64,000 nt of DNA from G020348185 sp964525045 (GTDB lineage: Bacteria; Nitrospirota; Nitrospiria; Nitrospirales; UBA8639): NCBI GenBank assembly GCA_964525045.1, contig CAZGFD010000013.1:1-64000 (forward strand), read 5' to 3'. A program made the position numbers and the translations under genes. Numbering within the stretch: position 1 is the stretch's first letter; every line of letters begins with the position of its first letter. Below are positions 1 to 6,377 of the stretch, piece by piece. The notes under the pieces are model-generated. The model ran no database searches and was not told where the DNA came from. It worked only from the letters and a program-made list of their open reading frames with translations.

Positions 1-118
1 CAACGTGTAAAGGATGTGCCCGGTCTAAAATGTAAACCATGTTCGGCTTGCACAGGGTGAGGGTTGAAGCCCCCGAGAATTGAAAACATCGCAAACCAGG
101 AAACCGGAGAACAAACGG

Positions 119-682
119 ATGAAAAGAATTTGCGTCTTTTGCGGTTCCAGCCTCGGGACTCAGCAGGAATTTGTGAACACTGCCCGCCAGCTGGGAAAAG
201 CCATGGTCCAACGGGGCCTGGGCTTAGTCTACGGCGGGGGAAATATCGGATTAATGGGAATCATCGCAGAGACGGTGCTTAAAGAAGGGGGGGAAGTCAT
301 TGGGGTCATTCCCGAAGCCCTGGTAGAAAAAGAATACGCCTTTCTTGAAATCACCGACTTACGGATCGTCAAAACCATGCACGAACGAAAAGCCCTCATG
401 AATGACCTTTGCGATGGCTTTGTGGCCTTACCTGGAGGCTTTGGTACTTTGGAAGAAATCTGTGAAATGATCACCTGGGCACAATTAGGTATTCATCACA
501 AACCCTGTGGCTTACTCAATACCCAAGGGTTCTTTGACTCCCTCCTGGCATTCTTCGATCACCAGGTGCAGCAAGGATTTATTACCCCAGGCAATCGAAG
601 ACTGGTGTTCGAAGCGAAAGACCCCGATCGTTTGCTGGAATTTTTTTATCCAGTGGAGAGTGACCAGAAAAGATCTTTGTAG
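119..682 (+). CDS. LOG family protein (TIGR00730, nucleoside 5'-monophosphate phosphoribohydrolase)
   Basis: Cytosolic Rossmann-fold enzyme of the LOG (Lonely Guy) family, which splits purine or cytokinin riboside 5'-monophosphates into base and ribose 5-phosphate. The family signature is visible: a glycine-rich phosphate-binding stretch VYGGGNIGLMG near residues 38-48, ERKALM, and the catalytic PGGFGTLEE near residue 105. At 187 residues it has the usual length. I start at the ATG at 119 because MKRICVFCGSS is the family N-terminus and a GGAGA lies about 10 bases upstream; an in-frame ATG at 80 would add 13 unlike residues. Whether it makes cytokinin or only salvages nucleotides cannot be told from sequence. 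Confidence 0.92.
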   Translation: MKRICVFCGSSLGTQQEFVNTARQLGKAMVQRGLGLVYGGGNIGLMGIIAETVLKEGGEVIGVIPEALVEKEYAFLEITDLRIVKTMHERKALMNDLCDGFVALPGGFGTLEEICEMITWAQLGIHHKPCGLLNTQGFFDSLLAFFDHQVQQGFITPGNRRLVFEAKDPDRLLEFFYPVESDQKRSL

Positions 683-797
683 GGAGGGTGTTGATCCTCG
701 TTTAGATCTTCAGGTGTGGCCTAGAAGGGAAAAGTAATAATCCCAGTCTAATACCGTGAGCAGGATTTCAATGCCATCCCATAGTTCTAACCCTTAC

Positions 798-830
798 CCT
801 CTCCCTGGTAGGGAGAGGAAAGAATTTTTG
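798..830 (+). terminator. REP-like hairpin, possible terminator after the LOG gene
   Basis: Perfect 9-bp arms CCTCTCCCT and AGGGAGAGG with a GGT loop (798-818), followed by AAAGAATTTTTG. It resembles the widespread CTCTCCC intergenic REP hairpins and a second copy sits at 1659-1691. The modest T-run makes termination plausible but not certain. Confidence 0.5.
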
Positions 831-890
831 AATTGTTGGGTATAGACTAAATTAATTTGAATAGTTTGGATTTTTCAAAGTAAATAAACT

Positions 891-1745
891 TCAATAGGCC
901 GGTGGGCGGGAAAGAGGGCGCTCGGTGAGGAGTTCCACGGCCCTGAGGTTATCAAAGGCAAAGGAGCCTTTCCCCATCGCAATCACCCCGACTTTTCCTT
1001 CACCCAAAGTCGAATCAGAGAGGTGAAGGATCAATTGGTTATCAAAATAACATTCAATGGGGAAATGACTAATGTAGGAAATTCTATGGATTCGTAAAAA
1101 ATGCCATTCCCCTTCCATGGGCAATATTTTTTCTTCCCCCAAGAGCTTTGCTTGACCATTCTGGACCAAGTAGGCTTGCAGAGTATTGGTTTCTGGGGTA
1201 ACCACAACAGCGTAAAAATTTTTGTTATCCTTTACACTGAATACCAACCCAGCTTTTCCTGAAGAAACTCCCAGCACCATCTTTATTCGAATGCCTAGAT
1301 CCAAATATTCCACCTTTGTGTTGTCGGCCAATAACACATGATAACAGGATTCTTGTTTGCAGCCTGGCTTCAGCATAAGAACCTGAGGCTGACCAGGAGC
1401 TGTGGAATCAGCTTCCACCACCCATACCCCTTCAGATCCTTCCCCGACCGTAGAGTATGAAAATCCTGAAGGTACCGAATCCGCTTGATCGTTATTGAAA
1501 CTCCATTCTTGAAAGAAGGGTGGAGTTGTTTGAAATTTGGGTTTGGGTAATTCCTGAGGCTCATCGGAAGTTTGAGCAAAGGCAGGAAAACAGAGAAAGA
1601 CAGAACCCAACACAAAGGCAGCGGTTAGAAATAATCTGAATATTCCGACCCCCTCACCCATACTCTCTCCCCTTGAGAGAGAGGAAGTATGAGAAAGACA
1701 AGAAATCTTAAAGAGAAAAAAATTAAAGTTTGAAGACAACTGCAT
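891..1745 (-). CDS. Exported hypothetical protein with laminin-G/concanavalin-like fold
   Basis: I do not recognise the exact family. The mature part (about 200 residues) has the alternating beta pattern of LamG/DUF1080-type domains: a FQEWSFNNDQ opening, GLVFSVKDNKNFYAVVV in the middle, and a close GKVGVIAMGKGSFAFDNLRA typical of carbohydrate-binding jelly rolls that end with a fluorescent-like 'FDNxRV' strand. A hydrophobic segment FRLFLTAAFVLGSVFLCF ending in AFA is a signal peptide core, so the protein is exported. The start is ambiguous. The ATG at 1745 has an excellent AAAGGAG seven bases upstream, but then a REP-like hairpin (1659-1691) lies inside the coding region and codes for about residues 19-29. 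The alternative ATG at 1661, inside that hairpin, gives a cleaner signal peptide. Confidence 0.7.
   Translation of the reverse strand: MQLSSNFNFFLFKISCLSHTSSLSRGESMGEGVGIFRLFLTAAFVLGSVFLCFPAFAQTSDEPQELPKPKFQTTPPFFQEWSFNNDQADSVPSGFSYSTVGEGSEGVWVVEADSTAPGQPQVLMLKPGCKQESCYHVLLADNTKVEYLDLGIRIKMVLGVSSGKAGLVFSVKDNKNFYAVVVTPETNTLQAYLVQNGQAKLLGEEKILPMEGEWHFLRIHRISYISHFPIECYFDNQLILHLSDSTLGEGKVGVIAMGKGSFAFDNLRAVELLTERPLSRPPAY
1659..1691. repeat. REP-like inverted repeat within the 5' end of a gene
   Basis: Nested arms CATACT/AGTATG and CTCTCTC/GAGAGAG around CCCTT, preceded by CCCCCTCACC. The sequence style matches the CCCTCACC...CTCTCCC REP family and the hairpin at 798-818. It lies in the reading frame between the strong ribosome-binding site at about 1750 and the signal-peptide core. 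Confidence 0.65.
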
Positions 1746-1912
1746 AAATCTCCTTTATAAAAAATTATTCAATTATTTACTCCTTAGGTATATCTTTGGC
1801 CCATCTTGATCATACGAATTCCCGGGGCAAGGTGACAAGGCCTTTTTTCACTTCCCGTAGCCTCACAATTTGCGTACCCTTTGGAGGCTTTGATAGCCTC
1901 GTTATTATTGCA

Positions 1913-1941
1913 GTTTCAGGTTTCAGGTTTCAGGTTTCAAG
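1913..1941. repeat. GTTTCAGG-type heptad repeat, copy 1
   Basis: About four tandem GTTTCAG units upstream of the CPBP-like gene. The same motif clusters occur at 22945, 30241, 39043 (reverse) and 48811, always between genes. Confidence 0.75.
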
Positions 1942-2014
1942 TGTAAATCAAAGAGTCTCATTTGTAGGAGGGCGAAAGACTCACTTTCGTTACACTTATA
2001 CAAATTTACTCAAT

Positions 2015-2725
2015 GTGAATGAGAAGCCGGAAAGATTATCATGGCTGGCGTCCTTGCCTATTTTCGCCACGTTGTTCTTCTATGGACTGCCGGATTCGAT
2101 TCAACAAAACGGACTCGTCCAGTTCCTGCCACAAATTTTGGCTTATCTCGGCATTGGCCTCTGGGCCGGACATAATACTCATATATTGCATCGATTTGGC
2201 TTGGCTCCAGGCCGCTTGTGGTCCGGCATAGGATGGGGATGCGGAGTTGGCCTCATATTGGGAATCTGTAATACAATAATGATTCTATGGGTGGTTCCGG
2301 CTCTGGGGGGTGATATTTCTTTTCTCAAGGAAACTCCTCATGCTCAAATCCCAACGCTGATCATGGTTCCTTGGGGAATTCTGTTCATCGCTCTCATGGT
2401 CGAGATCAATTTTCGGGGATTTCTGTTAGGAAGATTGGTCACCATGTGGTCCGGCTCCCCTGACAGCCGAACAATGAGTACCCACGGCTCGGAACAGCCT
2501 AGAATGACCGCCCGCATAGCGGCGGTTATCGGAGCCTCTTCATTGGTGTTTGCTTTCGATCCTTTTATGGTCATGACCTTTCGTCATCTTCATTGGATCG
2601 CCGTATGGGATGGATTCATTTGGGGTTGGATGAGAATTCGGCTTAGAAATCTTTACGCCGTGATTACCGCTCATGCCCTTGAAGTCATGATCATGTACCT
2701 GAGTGTGAAAGCGGCTCTGACATGA
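2015..2725 (+). CDS. CPBP-family (CAAX protease-like) membrane protein
   Basis: Polytopic membrane protein with several hydrophobic helices and the layout of CPBP intramembrane metalloprotease-like proteins (ABI family): a glutamate-arginine motif VEINFRGFLLGRL near residues 129-141, a later FRHLHWIAVWDGFIWGWMRIR block and a final ITAHALEVMI. The usual first glutamate of EExxxR is valine here, so proteolytic activity is doubtful. The reading frame is open further upstream (TTG at 1796), but that part is repeat-derived and non-membrane, so I chose the GTG at 2015. No strong ribosome-binding site is close to it (GGAGGG lies about 40 bases upstream), so the start is uncertain. Its stop overlaps the ATG of the RNase Z-like gene, indicating translational coupling. 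Confidence 0.65.
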   Translation: MNEKPERLSWLASLPIFATLFFYGLPDSIQQNGLVQFLPQILAYLGIGLWAGHNTHILHRFGLAPGRLWSGIGWGCGVGLILGICNTIMILWVVPALGGDISFLKETPHAQIPTLIMVPWGILFIALMVEINFRGFLLGRLVTMWSGSPDSRTMSTHGSEQPRMTARIAAVIGASSLVFAFDPFMVMTFRHLHWIAVWDGFIWGWMRIRLRNLYAVITAHALEVMIMYLSVKAALT

Positions 2726-3768
2726 CACCATCCTTTTCTCCTCATTTAGTTAACGATCCGTTTGGTGACCCCGGGCTGTACATCGAGGTTCGGTGGGCGC
2801 GGCGGGCTTTGCTCTTTGACCTCGGGGAGAATACGGCCTTATCACCCACGCGCCTACTCCGCACCCAAGACATCTTTGTCTCCCATACCCACATGGACCA
2901 TTTTATCGGATTTGATCGTCTCATCCGTGTGGCGCTGGGTCGGGGGAAACATCTCAAACTCTACGGCCCCCCTAACCTCATTGACAATGTGACGGGAAAA
3001 CTTCGCGGGTACACGTGGAATCTTGTCGACGGGTACCCCTTGACGATAGAGGTACAAGAATTCCACCCCGACCATATTCGTCCTGCGCTCTTCTATGCCA
3101 AAGAGGGCTTTGTTCCAAGAGTCCAAGAGCCCATCGCCGCCGATCATCGAAAGATCTTTCCCATGTTGAAAGAATCACAGATGACCGTTCGGGCCATATC
3201 GTTAAATCATCGCATCCCTTCTTTCGCATTTGTTCTTGAAGAACCGTTTCACATTAATATTCACAAGGAACAACTACACCAGGCGGGACTGCCGGTGGGA
3301 TCATGGCTGAAAGAGGTCAAACAGCACATCTGGGCAGGACAACCCGACACGTATCGATTTACGGCCACGCTGTATTTTGAGCATCGCAAAGAAGAACGGG
3401 AGTTCTGCTTGGGAGACATTCAAAGGCAATTTACCACCATTACGCGCGGCCAAAAGATCGCCTATGTGGTGGATTGCCGTTATGACGAGGAGAATGAGGA
3501 AAAGATTGTGGAATTGGCGCATGACGCCGATGTCTTCTTTTGCGAAGCCCCTTTTTTAGACCAGGACCGGGAAAAGGCTCAAAGTCGGTACCATCTGACA
3601 GCGAAGCAAGCCGGCATCCTCGCAAGAAAGGCGCAGGTTCGAGACTTGGTGGTATTTCATTTTTCACCTCGCTATACCGGGTTAGCGGACAAAATCCGAC
3701 AAGAAGCCCGAACAGCCTTTGTCGAATCAGAAACTGGAGAACACTTAGGGGTTTGCGCACAACCATGA
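2722..3768 (+). CDS. RNase Z-like metallo-beta-lactamase fold hydrolase
   Basis: Cytosolic MBL-fold protein of 348 residues. The zinc motif SHTHMDH gives H55, H57, D59 and H60. Further RNase Z-type elements are SLNHRIPSFAFVLEE, VDCRYDEEN (metal-bridging Asp), HLTAKQAGILARKA and a final VVFHFSPRYTG. Members of this family cut the 3' trailer of tRNA precursors, but this one is longer and more divergent in the middle (residues 150-230) than housekeeping RNase Z, so another phosphodiester substrate is possible. ATGA overlap with the membrane protein upstream. Confidence 0.8.
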   Translation: MTPSFSPHLVNDPFGDPGLYIEVRWARRALLFDLGENTALSPTRLLRTQDIFVSHTHMDHFIGFDRLIRVALGRGKHLKLYGPPNLIDNVTGKLRGYTWNLVDGYPLTIEVQEFHPDHIRPALFYAKEGFVPRVQEPIAADHRKIFPMLKESQMTVRAISLNHRIPSFAFVLEEPFHINIHKEQLHQAGLPVGSWLKEVKQHIWAGQPDTYRFTATLYFEHRKEEREFCLGDIQRQFTTITRGQKIAYVVDCRYDEENEEKIVELAHDADVFFCEAPFLDQDREKAQSRYHLTAKQAGILARKAQVRDLVVFHFSPRYTGLADKIRQEARTAFVESETGEHLGVCAQP

Positions 3769-3869
3769 ACGGGCTTACGAATGGATGAAAGCAGTATTCA
3801 GGTCCAATGGATCAGTTTTATAAAATTCTCCAAGGGCGTTAAGGACTATGATTGTCAAGATAGGTTTTT

Positions 3870-4292
3870 ATGAGCGATGTCCTTAAGCCAAGCGTTCAGG
3901 CTTTTTTAGTCTGTGACACCATCATCATCGATAGCCTGACAGGCAAGAAAAGTATTATCGGGGCCTTCACGCATCTTTGGGCAAAAACCTTTCCTTGTCA
4001 ACATCCCCAAATGGGCGTCTATTTTTGTCTTACCGATGCCCTAGGATCGTATGAATTTGAAATTCAGTTGATGTATCTGGATAAGAACCAACTTGTCGGA
4101 AAAGGCACATTATCTCCGATTGAAATACACGACCGCCTCCAAACCCATGACTTTGGCCTCAATATTACGTCCCTCGTTTTCCCTGGTCCGGGACGGTACG
4201 AATTTCGACTGTACGCCGGTGGACAATTTATTACCCAGAAAGACTTTCAGGTCATTCAGAAAGAATTTCCACCCAAGCAAAAAGAAGCGTAA
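3870..4292 (+). CDS. DUF6941-type conserved hypothetical protein
   Basis: A 140-residue soluble protein with the pattern of DUF6941: N-terminal VQAFLVCDTIIIDSLTGKKSIIGAFTHLWAKTFPC, a beta-rich middle, and ending PGRYEFRLYAGGQFITQKDFQVI. Members are small single-domain beta proteins of unknown role and common in Nitrospirota and other environmental bacteria. A weak AGG precedes the ATG. It stands alone, with an independent promoter starting the next unit just after its stop. Confidence 0.75.
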   Translation: MSDVLKPSVQAFLVCDTIIIDSLTGKKSIIGAFTHLWAKTFPCQHPQMGVYFCLTDALGSYEFEIQLMYLDKNQLVGKGTLSPIEIHDRLQTHDFGLNITSLVFPGPGRYEFRLYAGGQFITQKDFQVIQKEFPPKQKEA

Positions 4293-4306
4293 GGGAAAAA
4301 TTTCTA

Positions 4307-4335
4307 TTGACACCTATTGAAGACAGGCGTAGCAT
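4307..4335 (+). promoter_or_regulatory. Sigma70-type promoter of the orphan unit
   Basis: TTGACA at 4307-4312, 17-base spacer, TAGCAT at 4330-4335. The -35 is perfect and the spacing ideal; expected start of transcription is near 4342. Confidence 0.7.
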
Positions 4336-4376
4336 ATTCTTATAGAAAAGTTTTTAAAGTATCGGAGGGGAAGGAA

Positions 4377-4460
4377 ATGAGATTCATGATTTCCAAGGTC
4401 CCTTCCCACTCAAGGAAAGGAGGTTTCCCATGGACGAAAAAGTTCCACCTGGCCATTTAG
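4377..4460 (+). CDS. Putative 27-residue leader peptide
   Basis: ATG at 4377 preceded by GGAGGGG (4364-4370) at good spacing. The peptide is basic (MRFMISKVPSHSRKGG...) and its frame overlaps the next small frame by 31 bases in a different register, an arrangement seen in translationally coupled leaders. No homology recognised; it may not be translated. Confidence 0.3.
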   Translation: MRFMISKVPSHSRKGGFPWTKKFHLAI

Positions 4461-4543
4461 CCCCGTCTGTGGCAAACACAGCCTCCACGACACGACGGGT
4501 CTTCTTGTTTGGTGCCGAAATATTTTCCTCTCTCCCTACATGA
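4430..4543 (+). CDS. Putative 37-residue small protein
   Basis: Starts MDEKVPPGHLAPSV and ends IFSSLPT. The ATG at 4430 has a textbook AAAGGAGG six bases upstream, stronger than most genes nearby. The GGAAAGGAGG can pair with an upstream CCCTTCC (about 4400-4406), so access to this site could depend on translation of the overlapping 27-residue frame. Function unknown. Confidence 0.4.
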   Translation: MDEKVPPGHLAPSVANTASTTRRVFLFGAEIFSSLPT

Positions 4544-4721
4544 GACGGTGCCGTTTGGTGCAAGGGAAAAGTTCCCATGAAGCTCGAGGCAGGGGGTGAG
4601 ATGCCAAGAAGCCGTTAGAGGGCTCAGGCACTTGAGGGAAGCGGTTCTTTTTGCAGAAGATCCATCGTTCATCCACAGAAGGGTAACAGATAGGGGGCTA
4701 ATTCACGGCTCTTTTTTAGCC

Positions 4722-4765
4722 AAAATCGGGCTTCCCTTCCTCCGGGAGAAGGGAGCCCGATTTTT
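4722..4765 (+). terminator. Strong intrinsic terminator
   Basis: Long stem AAAATCGGGCT-CCCTT paired with AAGGG-AGCCCGATTTT, with a small loop and a T-rich end (TTTTTATAT). It closes the orphan unit that begins at 4307. Confidence 0.85.
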
Positions 4766-4913
4766 ATATGTCTTCGATTGATCCGTCCATTAGCTCAAAA
4801 CCGTTTTCTCAACTCATCGTGAATCACCCTCCCCTGATTGTCTCCTGACGTTTTGACTCAGCTTCTTTTCCAATGAAAAAGGCAGTTAAATCCCAACCGC
4901 GTGGGGAATGGAC

Positions 4914-5729
4914 ATGGCGAACAAAGCAAATAGTCGATCGAAAGATTTAAAGGCTATGAGGACCTTGGCCATCGACATTGGGGGAACCGGCACAAAAGCC
5001 ATTATCCTCGATGAGGATGGAACGCCCCTGACTGAACGCGGTCGCCTGCCGACCCCTCAGCCGGCCACACCCAAATCTATTCTAGGGGTGATAGGCCGAT
5101 TGGCTAAAGGCCAGGGGCCATTTGACCGCGTCTCGGTCGGATTTCCCGGTGTCATTCGCCATGGGGTGGTCTTCACGGCACCGAATCTTGACCCGTCCTG
5201 GAGCGGATTTAACCTCGTTGCCGGCCTTACACGGCTATTGAAAAAACCGGTGCGAGCGGCCAATGATGCAGATGTTCAAGGGTTTGGTGCCATTAAAGGA
5301 CAGGATATCGAGCTCGTCATCACGCTGGGAACCGGATTTGGTTCAGCCCTGTTTGTTGATGGCAAATTGGTCCCCAATCTCGAAATGGGTCACCACCCAT
5401 TTCGAAATGGAAAAACGTATGAAGAACTATTAGGCGAAAAGGCCCTTAAAAAAATTGGAACCAAAAAGTGGAACAAACGATTGTTTAAGGCGATTGAAAC
5501 ACTAGATCGGGTATTGAATTTCGATAATTTATATATCGGAGGGGGAAACAGCAAAAAGGTGTGTGCCCCGCTTCCCGAAAAAGTTGCACTCGTTTCCAAT
5601 GCTGCCGGTTTGTTGGGAGGCATCGCATTTTGGAAATTCGAGGCAGATGATCCGATGAACCGTTGGGTTCAAGCACAAACCAAAGACCCCCAGGGGGGAA
5701 TTGAAAGAAGAAAAAAGCCTAAAAAGTAA
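4914..5729 (+). CDS. ppgK: Polyphosphate glucokinase (ROK family)
   Basis: Cytosolic ROK-family sugar kinase that phosphorylates glucose using polyphosphate (and often ATP). Seen: N-terminal phosphate-binding DIGGTGTKAIILDEDG, PSWSGFNL and NDADVQGFGA for sugar binding and catalytic Asp, LGTGFGSALFVDG, and the PpgK-specific part YEELLGEKALKKIG...NFDNLYIGGGNSKK, followed by VSNAAGLLGG. About 270 residues, normal for the family. ATGs at 4908 and 4914 are in frame; GGGGA at 4903-4907 suits the second better. It lacks the zinc-binding cysteine cluster of many other ROK kinases, as expected for PpgK. Single gene, after the terminator of the orphan unit. Confidence 0.88.
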   Translation: MANKANSRSKDLKAMRTLAIDIGGTGTKAIILDEDGTPLTERGRLPTPQPATPKSILGVIGRLAKGQGPFDRVSVGFPGVIRHGVVFTAPNLDPSWSGFNLVAGLTRLLKKPVRAANDADVQGFGAIKGQDIELVITLGTGFGSALFVDGKLVPNLEMGHHPFRNGKTYEELLGEKALKKIGTKKWNKRLFKAIETLDRVLNFDNLYIGGGNSKKVCAPLPEKVALVSNAAGLLGGIAFWKFEADDPMNRWVQAQTKDPQGGIERRKKPKK

Positions 5730-5818
5730 GCCGGTCTTTCTCTGGTGTCGCTTGAATTCCTAACCTTTTCAAAAGAAGCATCCATTAGAATATGGATTCC
5801 GAGAAAGGCAAGATATAG

Positions 5819-6214
5819 TTGTTTCCTCCCAACACGCTGTCACAGATTGCCTTAATTGGAATGGGGGGATTTCTGGGATCAATAAGTCGTTTTTATCTTT
5901 CGGGGGTGGTTCATCGAATCGCTCCCCACCTCAGCTTTCCTTTGGGGACCTTAACCGTAAACGTCCTCGGATGCTTCTTGATTGGTCTTCTTTATGGATT
6001 GGCCGATACCCGACAATTCTTTGGCGATGAGGTTCGCCTCTTTCTGGTTATTGGGGTTTTTGGGGGATTCACGACCTTCTCAACATTCGGATATGAAACC
6101 TTGGCCCTTTTACGAGACGCAGAATTTACCTTGGCTGTCCTCAGTGTCCTCATGCATCTCGTTGCCGGTTTAGGGGCCGTGTGGGTTGGCGACTCTCTTG
6201 GAAGAGTGGCCTAA
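5819..6214 (+). CDS. crcB: Fluoride efflux channel Fluc/CrcB
   Basis: Small inner-membrane protein of 131 residues with four helices that exports fluoride as a dual-topology dimer. Signature segments are GGFLGSISRFYLS near the N-terminus, NVLGCFLIGLLYG in helix 2, and GFTTFSTFGYE in helix 3 with the Phe/Thr fluoride track. The start is TTG at 5819 with a weak AAAGG upstream; an in-frame ATG further in would remove the first helix residues. I see no fluoride riboswitch upstream. Confidence 0.9.
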   Translation: MFPPNTLSQIALIGMGGFLGSISRFYLSGVVHRIAPHLSFPLGTLTVNVLGCFLIGLLYGLADTRQFFGDEVRLFLVIGVFGGFTTFSTFGYETLALLRDAEFTLAVLSVLMHLVAGLGAVWVGDSLGRVA

Positions 6215-6377
6215 TCCACCACCCACCTTCTTCTGTTTTCCTTCTTTTTACCCTCCCCTATCTTTTCTTCTCCGGCAAACGGTCTTTATACTCCTGTGAT
6301 GGTGCCTCACTCCCTTTGCCTTCCAAAGGTAGCCAGCGCATACGTGACTTGCTACAGTTGCCGTTTTGGAAAAAACG

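Larger units (their letters stand above)
4293..4913. other. 620-base region between DUF6941 and ppgK holding an orphan transcription unit
   Basis: Contains, in order, a sigma70-type promoter (4307-4335), two small reading frames with good ribosome-binding sites (4377-4460 and 4430-4543), about 180 bases without a reading frame, a GGCTAA/TTAGCC hairpin near 4696-4721 and a very strong terminator (4722-4765). It may be an unrecognised non-coding RNA of about 420 nt, a small-peptide gene, or both. Confidence 0.55.

Noticed and set aside
4342..4765. tmRNA, RNase P RNA, SRP RNA or cobalamin/TPP riboswitch
   Set aside because: The hallmark conserved sequences of each are absent; the unit stays unassigned.
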